A DNA stretch of 64,000 bases from Burkholderiaceae bacterium (GCA_024235995.1 JACKLI010000001.1:1798001-1862000), one strand, 5' to 3'. Positions 44,354 to 53,327 are shown, counted from the first letter of the stretch. Numbers and translations: made by a program. The notes: generated from the sequence alone by a model not told the origin.

Positions 44354-47300
44354 ATGCAACTGAGCGAGCTGTCCATTCGGCGCCCGGTGTTCGCCACCGT
44401 GCTGTCGCTGCTGGTCGTGCTGGTCGGCCTGGTGAGCTACACGCGCCTGTCGGTGCGCGAATACCCCAAGATCGACGAGCCGGTGGTGACGGTGAGCGTG
44501 CGCTACGCCGGCGCCTCGGCCGAGGTGATCGAGTCGCAGGTGACCAAGCCGCTGGAAGACTCCATCGCCGGCATCGACGCGGTGGACGTGCTGACCTCGA
44601 TCAGCCGGCCCGAGCAGGGGCAGATCAGCGTGCGCTTTCGGCTGGAGAAGGACGCCGACACGGCGGCCGCCGAGGTGCGCGACCGTGTCTCGCGCGTGCG
44701 CAACAAGCTGCCGCAGGCGATCGACGAGCCGGTCATCGCCAAGGTCGAGGCCGACGCCTTTCCGGTCATGTGGCTGGCGTTCTCCAGCGACACGCGGGCG
44801 CCGCTGGAGATCAACGACCTGCTGAACCGCATCGTCAAGGCGCGGCTGCAGACGGTGACCGGCGTGGCCGACGTGCGCATCTACGGCGAGCGCAAGTACG
44901 CCATGCGCGTGTGGCTGGACGCCGACCGCCTGGCAGCCTACCGCCTGACCACGCAGGACGTGGAGGACGCCATCCGGCGCAACAACCTGGAGCTGCCGGC
45001 CGGGCGCATCGAGTCGAGCCAGCGCGAGTTTTCCGTCACCTCGCAGACCGACCTGGTGACGCCGGCCGAATTCGCCGCCGTGGTGGTCAAGACCGTCAAC
45101 GGCTTTCCGGTGCGCATCGCCGACCTGGGCCGGGTGGAGGAAGGCGCGGCCGACGAGCGCAGTGCGGTGCGCCTGAACGGCCGGCCCTCGATCTCGGCCG
45201 GCGTGATCCGCCAGGCCACGGCCAACCCGCTGGAGCTGTCCAAGGGCGTGCGCGAACTGCTGCCGCGCCTGCAGCAGGACCTGCCCGACGACGTGAAGGT
45301 CGACATCGCCAGCGACAACTCGGTGTTCATCGACCGCGCGGTCAAGAGCGTGTACGCCACCATCGCCGAGGCCATCGTGCTGGTGGCGCTGGTGATCTTC
45401 GTCTTTCTGCGCACGATGCGCGCCTCCATCATTCCCATCGTCACCATCCCGGTCAGCCTGATCGGCTCCTTCGGGCTGATGGCGCTGGCCGGTTTTTCGA
45501 TCAACACGCTGACGCTGCTGGCGCTGGTGCTGGCCATCGGCCTGGTGGTGGACGACGCCATCGTCATGCTGGAGAACATCTACCGCCACATCGAGGAGGG
45601 CATGGCGCCGTTTGCCGCCGCCATCCATGGCGCGCGCGAGATCAGTTTCGCCATCATCGCCATGACGCTCACGCTGGCGGCGGTGTTCGCGCCGCTGGCC
45701 TTCACCCCCGGGCGCACCGGGCGGCTGTTCGTCGAGTTCGCGCTGGCGCTGGCGGGCGCCGTGGTGGTGTCGGGCTTCGTGGCGCTCACGCTGACGCCCA
45801 TGCTGTGCTCCAAGCTGCTGCGCCACAACCCCAATCCGCACTGGTTCGATCGCACCATGGAGCACGCGCTGACGGCGCTGGCTAACGGCTATGGCCGGCT
45901 GTTGCGCCGGGTGCTGGGCGGCTGGCGCTGGGCGGTGGGACTGGTCATGCTGGGCTGCGCCGTGGCCATCGCCGTGGTCTACCCCAGCCTGCGCCAGGAG
46001 CTCTCGCCGCTGGAAGACCGCGGCATGATCCTGGCCAGCATCAACGCGCCCGACGGCGCCACCCTGGCCTATACCGACCGCTACGCGCGCGAGCTGGCGC
46101 GGATCGGCGAGCGCTACCCCGAGTTCGACCGCATCTTCGCCAACGTCGGCAACCCCACGGTGTCGCAGGGCAGCGTGATGTACCGCGCGGTCGACTGGTC
46201 CGAGCGCCGGCGCTCGACGCTGGACATCGCCCGCGAGCTGCAGCCGCAGTTCAACCGCATCGCCGGCGTCAACACCTTCGCCATCACGCCGCCGTCGCTG
46301 GGCCAGGGCTTTCGCGAGCGGCCGGTGAGCTTCGTGGTGCAGACCTCCGACAGCTACGCCCATCTCAACGAGGCGATGGGCCGGCTGCTGGCCGAGGTGG
46401 CCGGCAACCCGGGCTTCGTCGCGCCCGACCTTGACCTGCGCCTGTCCAAGCCCGAGCTGCGCGTCGAGGTCGATCGCGCGCGGGCGGCCGATCTGGGCGT
46501 GGGCGTGGACGCCGTGGCGCGGGCCATCGAGACCATGCTGGGCGGACGCGTGGTCACGCGCTACAAGCGCGACGCCGAGCAGTACGACGTGATCGTGCAG
46601 ACGGCCATCACCGGCCGCAGCACGCCCGAGGACATCGAGCGCATCCAGCTGCGCGCCAGCAAGGGCGGGGTGGATGCCATGGTGCCGCTGTCGGCCCTGG
46701 TCACGGTGCGCGAAAGCGTGTCGCCGCGCGAACTCAACCACTTCGGCCAGCGCCGCTCGGCCACGCTCACGGCCAACCTGGCGCCCGACTACTCGCTGGG
46801 CGAGGCGCTGGGCTTTTTGCAGCAAAGTGCCGACAAGGTGCTCAAGACCGGCTACACGACCGATTTGAACGGCATCTCGCGCGAGTTCCGATCCTCGCAG
46901 GGCGCGCTGGTCGTGGTGTTCGGGCTGGCGCTGCTGTTCATCTTCCTGGTGCTGTCGGCGCAGTTCGAGAGCTTTGTCGATCCGCTGGTCATCATGTTCT
47001 CGGTGCCGCTGTCGATGATCGGCGCGCTGCTGGCGCTCAAGTGGAGCGGCGGCTCGCTCAACGTGTATTCGCAGATCGGCCTGATCACCCTGGTTGGCCT
47101 GGTCACCAAGCACGGCATTCTGATCGTCGAGTTCACCAACCAGCTGCGCCAGCGCGGCGAGCCCATGCTGGACGCGCTGGTGCACGCCAGCAGCCAGCGC
47201 CTGCGCCCCATCCTGATGACCACCGGCGCCATGGTGCTGGGCGCGCTGCCGCTGGCACTGGCCACCGGCGCCGGGGCCGAAAGCCGCCGCCAGATCGGCT

Positions 47301-47440
47301 GGGTGATCGTGGGCGGCATGAGCCTGGGCACCCTGCTGACGGTGTTCGTGGTGCCCACCATGTATTCGCTGCTGGCGCGCCGGCGCGTGCCCGGGGCCAT
47401 TGCCGAGCCGGTGGCCAGCGCTGTCGTGGCGCCGCACTGA
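44354..47440 (+). CDS. RND efflux permease, HAE1 family
   Basis: 1028 aa, normal length for a 12-helix RND pump. It starts LSELSIRRPVFATVLSLLVV. Proton-relay aspartates lie in LAIGLVVDDAIVMLENIYRH (transmembrane helix 4), and RPVSFVVQTSD and DPLVIMFSVPLSMIGALLAL are family blocks. It would export hydrophobic compounds using the proton gradient. It begins 9 bp after the adaptor stop. Sequence alone does not give the drug range. Confidence 0.93.
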   Translation: MQLSELSIRRPVFATVLSLLVVLVGLVSYTRLSVREYPKIDEPVVTVSVRYAGASAEVIESQVTKPLEDSIAGIDAVDVLTSISRPEQGQISVRFRLEKDADTAAAEVRDRVSRVRNKLPQAIDEPVIAKVEADAFPVMWLAFSSDTRAPLEINDLLNRIVKARLQTVTGVADVRIYGERKYAMRVWLDADRLAAYRLTTQDVEDAIRRNNLELPAGRIESSQREFSVTSQTDLVTPAEFAAVVVKTVNGFPVRIADLGRVEEGAADERSAVRLNGRPSISAGVIRQATANPLELSKGVRELLPRLQQDLPDDVKVDIASDNSVFIDRAVKSVYATIAEAIVLVALVIFVFLRTMRASIIPIVTIPVSLIGSFGLMALAGFSINTLTLLALVLAIGLVVDDAIVMLENIYRHIEEGMAPFAAAIHGAREISFAIIAMTLTLAAVFAPLAFTPGRTGRLFVEFALALAGAVVVSGFVALTLTPMLCSKLLRHNPNPHWFDRTMEHALTALANGYGRLLRRVLGGWRWAVGLVMLGCAVAIAVVYPSLRQELSPLEDRGMILASINAPDGATLAYTDRYARELARIGERYPEFDRIFANVGNPTVSQGSVMYRAVDWSERRRSTLDIARELQPQFNRIAGVNTFAITPPSLGQGFRERPVSFVVQTSDSYAHLNEAMGRLLAEVAGNPGFVAPDLDLRLSKPELRVEVDRARAADLGVGVDAVARAIETMLGGRVVTRYKRDAEQYDVIVQTAITGRSTPEDIERIQLRASKGGVDAMVPLSALVTVRESVSPRELNHFGQRRSATLTANLAPDYSLGEALGFLQQSADKVLKTGYTTDLNGISREFRSSQGALVVVFGLALLFIFLVLSAQFESFVDPLVIMFSVPLSMIGALLALKWSGGSLNVYSQIGLITLVGLVTKHGILIVEFTNQLRQRGEPMLDALVHASSQRLRPILMTTGAMVLGALPLALATGAGAESRRQIGWVIVGGMSLGTLLTVFVVPTMYSLLARRRVPGAIAEPVASAVVAPH

Positions 47441-47491
47441 GGCCGGCGCATCGGCCCGGGACGGTGGCGTCACGCCGTCAGGGCGGCCTCG

Positions 47492-47512
47492 CTACTCGAT
47501 GTTCTGCACCTG
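47492..47512. repeat. att site, left (copy of the yicC 3' end)
   Basis: 21 bp that on the minus strand read CAG GTG CAG AAC ATC GAG TAG, i.e. QVQNIE-stop. The copy at 51317-51337 ends the intact yicC with QVQNLE-stop; 17 of 21 bases agree. It marks the distal boundary of the integrated element. Confidence 0.72.
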
Positions 47513-47530
47513 AAGCGTGAAACGCGCACC

Positions 47531-47543
47531 AAGTCGTTGATTT
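47531..47543 (+). repeat. 13-bp terminal inverted motif, left copy
   Basis: AAGTCGTTGATTT, the exact reverse complement of 51266-51278. It lies 19 bp inside the left att copy; the right copy lies 38 bp inside the right one. It may be an integrase or excisionase binding site. Confidence 0.55.
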
Positions 47544-47715
47544 TCATGATCTATTGGGGTTTTAGGCCTGCATTTCCCCCACGATTTACCCCACAAGATG
47601 CCTGGGCTGCGGTGAGACGACGTGCCACTGCAACGGCTCTTCAGCGTGCGCATGGAGGGAAGTCTATCAGCCGACCTCCTTGGCCCAAGGCTGTCACGTG
47701 CCGCAGTTCCTCTGC

Positions 47716-49239
47716 TCATGCCGCGGCCGTCCATACCGCAGCCGACTCGACAACCTCAATGAATTTTCTTACCGAGAATCCGTCTGGGTAGAGCGTGTCG
47801 ATGGGCTCCGCGCCTGTGTCGGTACGCGTCGTCGCATCACCAGCGCCTGTCACCCGGAACAATCCTTCGGGGTCGTTCAGCCAGCGCCGGTCATCGCGCA
47901 GTGCAATCTGGATCTCTTCCAGCGAAATCTTGAGAAAGCCCCGGAACGCCTGGTGATCCCACTCGATGGAGGTGTCAACGATCCAGGCGGTGATCTCCGG
48001 CTCGGCTCCCGGCGGGAGGGCCAGCGCCTGGCGCAACGACGCATCGTGCTGGAGTACATGGCGAACCGCAGGTACCTTCCTGTGCAACTGCCATCCTGCC
48101 TTGCGCAGGGTCGAGGTGCGGTGCATCCAGGCGTCTTTCATGGAGCGGCGCTGGTAGGTTGACTTCAGTTCGAGCACAAGCAAGTGCCCTTCCAGTGCGC
48201 ACAGCAGGTCGATTTCGCCCGCGTCCTCTTCATCGCCCATGCCAGCGGGGAACTTGTGGCCGACGAGCACCCGAAAGCCTCGTTGCTCGAACAGCATGCC
48301 CAGCCGTGCTTCGATGCGTCGGGTTTCCTCCCGCGCTTCGTTTCGCCGGGCGCCTAGTCGACGCAGGTTGTTGACCGCCGCAGTGGCGTTGTTCTGAATG
48401 GCCATCATCCAAGGCAATTGGAACAGGTGCCGCCCCATCTTCAGCACGGGGCGTTCCTGCCAGCGAGGGTGCAAGGCGGCATCACCCTCGCGCAAACGCT
48501 CGGCCAACGCACTCCAGTCGCTGGTCCAGAAATCCAGGATGGCTTCCGCCGCTCGCGCCTGGCCTTGGGGGTGCTCCGCCGTGGCCGTCCAGGGGGTGAT
48601 GCGGGCGATCTTGGCCTCGCGATCAGACCATGTGATCGGAAAGCGGTTCTGCATGTCGGACTGCAGCAGGCCGCCGAACGCCAGGCGTCCCAGCGCCAGC
48701 CAGGGATGCCCCAACTGCTGCAAGTGCTGGTGGTACGGTCGCAGAAAGTCTTCGATGTAGAACGCCGTCATCAACTCGGTGGCCAGCAGGGCACGGAAGA
48801 CATCGACGGCTGAGTCGGCCTCGGCACGCACCTGCTCTGCGATGCCATAGACCTCCTGCAGGCGCAGCCACGTGCCCATGGCCTTGGCGAAGGCCTGCAA
48901 ATTGGCTTCCAGATGGGCTGGGCTGACCAATGTCAACAAATCGGGGGATGCCATCAGCGCGTCCATACCGCGATACAGCCAATACTGGTGCAGGCGGTTG
49001 AGCTTGTCGCCATCGCTGCGCCATGCGGCCCGTGCCTGGGCATCTACTTCAATGATTTCCAGCCGCTCGCCCTGTCGCACGAAGCGGATGCCATCGTCGT
49101 AGCTGAAGGCTTCTACCGACCGGTTGATGAAGGCGTTCAATTCGATCTGCGCATCGAGCAGCGCGGTGAGCCTCCGGCGTTGATCGTTTGCTTCATCTAG
49201 TATCCTGTCGCAGAAATAACTTGCATTGATCTTGCTTAG
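47716..49239 (-). pseudogene. 5'-truncated gene for an unrecognised protein with a PD-(D/E)xK-like core
   Basis: 507 codons remain before the frame runs into the IS at 49240. The first about 300 residues are helical, with no known domain that I recognise. At about residues 338-360 of the remnant, GEIDLLC, a short turn and LLVLELKSTY form the D...ExK pattern of PD-(D/E)xK nucleases. After this come WMHRTSTLRKAGWQLHRKV and a C-terminal part rich in Trp and Asp. Removing the IS and one TTAG joins this frame directly to the codons after the integrase stop, so the 5' end was lost before the IS arrived. It was probably a large element-borne protein; a defence role is a guess. Confidence 0.6.
49236..49239. 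repeat. IS target-site duplication, left
   Basis: TTAG, repeated at 50440-50443. It fits the YTAR target of IS5-group elements. Confidence 0.85.
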
Positions 49240-50439
49240 GGACACTCTGCAAAACCTCCAACCGGCGAGACTGGCGCGAGGCGAGAGGATGAGAGACGAT
49301 GGCGGACATGACACAGATGACCTTCGGCCTTGATCCGCTGCCCAAGAAGACTCGCAAGGAGGTCTTTCTTGACGAGATGAATCTGGTGGTTCCGTGGGGC
49401 GAGTTGGTGGCGCTGATTCAGCCACACGCCCGCGGCGCACACCAGGCGCTGGGAGGGCGCCCGCCGTTCGCGATCGAGACGATGCTGCGCATTCACTGCC
49501 TGCAACTGTGGTGGAACCTGAGCGATCCGGCGATGGAAGAAGAACTGCATGAAAGGCCGTTGTACCGCCGCTTTGCCGGGCTGCAGGGTGCCGCACGCAT
49601 GCCCGACGAGAGCACCATCCTGCGCTTTCGGCATCTGCTGGAGAAGCACGAACTCGCCCCGAAGATCATGGCCGTGATCAATGCCGGCTTGGCCCGGCAA
49701 GGCCTGATGCTCAAGACCGGCACGGTGGTGGATGCCACCATCATCGCGGCACCCAGTTCGAGCAAGAACAACAGAGGTGAGCGGGACCCGCAGATGCACC
49801 AGACCAAGAAGGGCAAGCAGTGGCACTTCGGGATGAAGGCGCACATTGGCGTGGATGCCCAATCGGGTCTGGTGCACACGGTCATTGGCACGGCGGCCAA
49901 CGTCAATGACGTGACGCAGGCCACGCAGCTGCTGCACGGGCAGGAGACGGACGTGTTCGCCGATGCAGGCTACCAGGGCGTGGACAAGCGCCAGGAGGCC
50001 CAAGGGCTGGCCGTGGACTGGCACATTGCCATGCGCCCGGGCAAGCGCGCGGCACTGGAGCTGAGCAATGCACTGGCGGCGAAGATTGAACAGCTCGAGA
50101 AGATCAAGGCCAGCATCCGTGCCAAGGTCGAACACCCGTTCAGGCTGATCAAGCAGCAGTTCGGCCATGCCAAGGTGCGCTACCGCGGGCTGGCCAAGAA
50201 CACGGCACGACTGCAGGTAATGTTCGCGCTGGGCAATCTGTGGATGGTGCGCAAGGCGATTTTGCAGGGGACGCAGGCATGAGTGCGCCTACTGGGCGCC
50301 AAAGGGCATCTGAAAACCGGCACAGCGCCTCGAACACGGGCGCCAAGTGCCGAAAATCGAGCCGCTATTGCGCATCACGAAACCTGATCTGCCGTCGCGC
50401 CACTCATGCCGTCAGCAGACAGGGTTTTGCAGAGTGTCC
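49240..50439 (+). mobile_element. IS5-family insertion sequence, complete, 1200 bp
   Basis: The 17-bp terminal inverted repeats are perfect: GGACACTCTGCAAAACC at 49240-49256 and its complement at 50423-50439. A 4-bp TTAG duplication flanks it. One transposase gene fills the element. It is inserted in the remnant nuclease-like gene region 16 bp from the truncated integrase. Intact ends, duplication and transposase point to a recent insertion. Confidence 0.93.
49299..50282 (+). CDS. IS5-family transposase
   Basis: 327 aa DDE transposase. An N-terminal DUF772-like domain (WGELVALIQPHARGAHQALG, then MLRIHCLQLWWNLSD and MPDESTILRFRHLLEKH) precedes the catalytic core. The first Asp is in VVDATIIAAPSS, the second in DVFADAGYQGV, and the Glu in AKVEHPFRLIKQQFG. 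The reading frame is intact and starts at the ATG at 49299, with an alternative ATG at 49308. It probably still moves its element. Confidence 0.93.
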   Translation: MADMTQMTFGLDPLPKKTRKEVFLDEMNLVVPWGELVALIQPHARGAHQALGGRPPFAIETMLRIHCLQLWWNLSDPAMEEELHERPLYRRFAGLQGAARMPDESTILRFRHLLEKHELAPKIMAVINAGLARQGLMLKTGTVVDATIIAAPSSSKNNRGERDPQMHQTKKGKQWHFGMKAHIGVDAQSGLVHTVIGTAANVNDVTQATQLLHGQETDVFADAGYQGVDKRQEAQGLAVDWHIAMRPGKRAALELSNALAAKIEQLEKIKASIRAKVEHPFRLIKQQFGHAKVRYRGLAKNTARLQVMFALGNLWMVRKAILQGTQA

Positions 50440-50458
50440 TTAGATTCTGGTACGTTGG

Positions 50459-51034
50459 CTAGCGTTTGCGGATGGCGAAGTTGAACATCCGGACCATGTA
50501 CCGAAGCAGATCATTCGCGACGGTTGGGGCTCCCGCTTTCACCGCCCGGTCGAGAATGCGCTCGATGTGTTCCGGCTCCACCTGGTCGACCATCAGGTGT
50601 CCGATGATGGGATCGACGTAGCGGATGAAAGAGGATTCGATCCGTTCCGGTTTGGCGTAGTTCGGGACGATGTAGCGCGTGTACCAGACCCTGCGCAGGG
50701 CAAGGCATGGCCGCTTCCGCCGGTTGACCAGCTTGAAGTGCTGCTTCTCCGCGGCGACGTCCACGCCTTGCTGAATCTTCGCCCGATCGTTTCGGGTGAG
50801 TTCGCGGGCAGCCTGCAGGGAGATGTCCGGGTATCGCCCGAGCGCCTTCTCCTTGCTCTTGCCCGCGAAGCGGTAACGCAGGATCCAGGATGCTTGGTAC
50901 TTTCGGGCCGCGGAGGCCGAGGCCACGAAGGTCAGTCCACCTCCGATCCTCTTGTCGACCGGACCGGAGCGCAGCCACGCACGCAGGGTCAAGTCGGTCA
51001 CGCGCTTTACGACTTCATGGTTCATCACTGACAT
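50459..51034 (-). pseudogene. tyrosine recombinase (P4-type integrase), 3'-truncated
   Basis: 191 aa of a protein usually near 400 aa. The N-terminal arm-binding DUF4102 domain (ILRYRFAGKSKEKALGRYPD, then LQAARELTRNDRAKIQQGVD) and the start of the core-binding domain (VEPEHIERILDRAVKAGAP, MVRMFNFAIRKR) are present. The catalytic R-HxxR-Y domain is absent; the frame meets TAG straight after RKR. The ATG at 51034 has AAGGAGA at good spacing. The gene faces away from the yicC junction, normal for this class. The element can no longer excise by itself. Confidence 0.85.
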
Positions 51035-51316
51035 CACGCAATCTCCTTTCCAAGTGCTTCGGAACATGGAGTGCGCGCCAGCCAGGCGAACGCGACAAAT
51101 CGCGTAGAACCAAGCGTGGCGCGGCTCTCCAGGGAGCTTGTGGGGGTCGGTGCGGAAAAACGACAGGGGATCGGGCGCTTGGCCCGAAAACCCCCCACAA
51201 ACCCCCACAAACAGCATGCACTGGGGTGAAACGCCGTGCGACGGCCTGAACCTACTTGCCTACGGAAATCAACGACTTAGGCGGCGGTTTGAGGTGGCAT
51301 GAGACCGCCTGAAACC
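51035..51316. promoter_or_regulatory. integrase upstream / att-proximal region
   Basis: No gene is seen. It holds the integrase ribosome site (AAGGAGA near 51043-51049), C-rich direct motifs at 51191-51210 that resemble arm-type sites, and the 13-bp motif at 51266-51278 that inversely matches 47531-47543. Confidence 0.5.
51266..51278 (-). repeat. 13-bp terminal inverted motif, right copy
   Basis: AAATCAACGACTT, the exact reverse complement of 47531-47543, 38 bp inside the right att copy. Confidence 0.55.
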
Positions 51317-51337
51317 CTACTCTAAATTTTGCACCTG
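51317..51337. repeat. att site, right (3' end of yicC)
   Basis: 21 bp forming the last codons and stop of yicC, paired with 47492-47512 (17 of 21 identical). The differences fall at codon positions that keep Q-V-Q-N and change Ile to Leu. Confidence 0.72.
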
Positions 51338-52225
51338 CTCGCGCATCTGCTCGATCAGCACCTTCATGTCCACGCTGATGCGCGAGAGCTCCAGCGCCGT
51401 GGACTTGGAGCCCAGGGTGTTGGCTTCGCGGTGCAGCTCCTGGATCAGGAAGTCCAGCCGCTTGCCGGCTTCGCCGCCTTTTTCCAGCACCGATTCGATC
51501 TCGTCCAGGTGGGCGCGCAGGCGCCCCAGTTCCTCGGCCACATCGATGCGGATGGCGAAGGCGGCGGCCTCGGACAAGGCGCGCTCCTGCGCCGCCGCCG
51601 TGGGGACGGTGCTGCCGGCGTCGGCCAGCGCCTCGTTCCAGCGGGCGATGAAGCGCTGCTTTTGCGCCTGCACGGCCTGCGGCACCAGGGGCTCGGCGCG
51701 CGTGGCCAGCGTGCGCAGCTCGGTGATGCGCGCGTGCAGCAGCTCGACCAAGCGCGCACCCTCGCGCGCGCGCGCCGCCGCAAAATCGTCCAGCACGCGG
51801 CGGGCCAGCGCCAGTAGGGTCTCGGCGGGCACCTCGCTGGCTCCGTCGCCGGTGCCGGCGGTCAGACGTTGCACGTCGGCCACGGACAGCGCGGCGGCCT
51901 CGGGCAGCCAGGCGCGCACCTTGTCCTGCAGGCTGGCCAGCTGTTGCAGCACGGCGATCGGCGGGTCGCCCACCATGCCGCCGCTGCGGCCCTCCAGTGC
52001 GGCACGCAGTTCGACCTTGCCGCGCTTGAGGCCGTGCGTGAGCAGCTGGCGCAGCGCCGGCTCGTGCGCGCGCAACTCGTCGGGCAGGCGCAGGGTGAGG
52101 TCCAGAAAGCGGCTGTTGACGGAGCGCAGGTCGAGCACGATGCCCGGGAGGGCGGCTTGCGCGTCGACGGCTTTCTGGGGGCTGATCCGGCCACTGGCGT
52201 AGCCGGTCATACTGTAAACTGACAT
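51317..52225 (-). CDS. yicC: YicC-family protein (endoribonuclease family)
   Basis: 302 aa. It starts MSVYSMTGYASG and ends with the DUF1732 block RLDFLIQELHREANTLGSKS and VDMKVLIEQMREQ, the family signatures. E. coli YicC has been reported to have ribonuclease activity. The ATG at 52225 has AAGGAAA upstream. The last codons (CAA AAT TTA GAG TAG) are AT-rich, unlike the rest of the gene. They match the element's attachment sequence, so integration appears to have replaced the native end without breaking the protein. Confidence 0.93.
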   Translation of the reverse strand: MSVYSMTGYASGRISPQKAVDAQAALPGIVLDLRSVNSRFLDLTLRLPDELRAHEPALRQLLTHGLKRGKVELRAALEGRSGGMVGDPPIAVLQQLASLQDKVRAWLPEAAALSVADVQRLTAGTGDGASEVPAETLLALARRVLDDFAAARAREGARLVELLHARITELRTLATRAEPLVPQAVQAQKQRFIARWNEALADAGSTVPTAAAQERALSEAAAFAIRIDVAEELGRLRAHLDEIESVLEKGGEAGKRLDFLIQELHREANTLGSKSTALELSRISVDMKVLIEQMREQVQNLE

Positions 52226-52318
52226 TGGGTTTCCTTCGCTTGCGTGAGGGGCCTGCGTACGGCGTTTCAGGCCGGTTTCAGCAAGTTCGCGCGGCAACCG
52301 GTGTGCATCCGAAATTCT

Positions 52319-53326
52319 ATGGCAAAGCTCAAGCCCGCTCCCCTGCCACCCGACACCATGATCGGGGGTTACCGCGTGCTGCGCAAGCTGGCCGGCGGGG
52401 GGTTCGGCCTGGTCTACCTGGCGCTGGATGCCTTGGGCCAGCAGGTGGCCATCAAGGAATACCTGCCGGCGGCCCTGTCCACGCGCGCGCCGGGTGAGCT
52501 GGTGCCCCAGGTGGCGCCCGAAAAGCTCTCGCTGTACCGCCTGGGTCTCAAGAGTTTCTTCGAGGAAGGCCGCGCACTGGCGCAGATCTCGCACGCCTCG
52601 GTGGTGAGCGTGCTGAACTTCTTTCGCCAGAACGAGACCGTGTACATGGTGATGAACCACCTGGAGGGCGCCACCCTGCAGGACTTCATCGTGACGGCGC
52701 GCGAGCTGAAGAAGGACAAGGTGTTTCGCGAATCCACCATCCGCTCGCTGTTCGACGAGATCCTGCGCGGGCTGCGCGTGGTGCACCAGCACAAGATGCT
52801 GCACCTGGATCTGAAACCCGCCAACATCTTCATCACCGACGACAACCGCGCCGTGATGCTGGACTTCGGCGCCGCGCGCGAGGTGCTGAACAAGGAAGGC
52901 AACTTCACCCGCCCGATGTATACGCCCGGCTTTGCCGCACCCGAGATGTACCGGCGCGATGCCACCATGGGGCCGTGGACCGACATCTACGCCATCGGCG
53001 CCTGCATTTATTCGTGCATGCACGGCTTTCCACCCAACGAGGCGCCGCAGCGCCTGGAGAAGGACCGGCTGGCGCTGTCGCTCACGCGCATGCGTGGGCT
53101 GTACTCCGACAGCCTGATCGAGATGGTGGAGTGGTGCATGGCGCTCGATCCGCTGTCGCGACCGCAGTCGGTGTTCGCGCTGCAAAAGGAGCTCTCGCGT
53201 GAGGGCGAGCGCCGCTACACCAAGCTGTCGATGACCGAGAAGGTGCGCCTGGGCCTGGACAACGTGCTGAGCGACACCAAGAAGAACATCAAGCGGGCGA
53301 CCCACTTCGCCACCCGCATGCGATGA
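52319..53326 (+). CDS. Hanks-type serine/threonine protein kinase
   Basis: 335 aa cytoplasmic kinase without a membrane segment. The Gly-loop is LAGGGFGLVYLA, the ATP lysine Lys46 is in VAIKEY, the catalytic loop is HLDLKPANI (Asp164, Lys166) with Leu in place of the usual Arg before Asp, the metal motif is DFG (Asp182), and APEM closes the activation segment. The ATG at 52319 is used. It is divergent from yicC and 1 bp upstream of the PP2C gene, so kinase and phosphatase form an on/off pair. Substrates are unknown. Confidence 0.92.
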   Translation: MAKLKPAPLPPDTMIGGYRVLRKLAGGGFGLVYLALDALGQQVAIKEYLPAALSTRAPGELVPQVAPEKLSLYRLGLKSFFEEGRALAQISHASVVSVLNFFRQNETVYMVMNHLEGATLQDFIVTARELKKDKVFRESTIRSLFDEILRGLRVVHQHKMLHLDLKPANIFITDDNRAVMLDFGAAREVLNKEGNFTRPMYTPGFAAPEMYRRDATMGPWTDIYAIGACIYSCMHGFPPNEAPQRLEKDRLALSLTRMRGLYSDSLIEMVEWCMALDPLSRPQSVFALQKELSREGERRYTKLSMTEKVRLGLDNVLSDTKKNIKRATHFATRMR

Positions 53327-53327
53327 C

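Larger units (their letters stand above)
47492..51337. mobile_element. decayed integrative element in the 3' end of yicC
   Basis: About 3.8 kb bounded by imperfect copies of the yicC 3' end. Inside are a truncated tyrosine-recombinase gene, a 5'-truncated nuclease-like gene and an IS5-family insertion. C-rich direct motifs (CCCCCAC and the like) at 47576-47594 and 51191-51210 look like arm-type integrase sites. A 13-bp inverted pair AAGTCGTTGATTT (47531-47543) / AAATCAACGACTT (51266-51278) lies just inside both ends. GC content is lower than in the flanks. Internal deletion has removed most cargo. Confidence 0.72.

Noticed and set aside
44273..47473. 1066-codon open frame antisense to the RND permease gene
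   Set aside because: A GC-rich shadow frame: His/Gln/Arg-rich, no domains, and it exactly mirrors a well-supported permease gene.
47492..47734. 80-codon minus-strand frame ending QVQNIE
   Set aside because: Only its last codons resemble yicC; the upstream part is element sequence with no gene-like features. It is read as an att remnant, not a gene.
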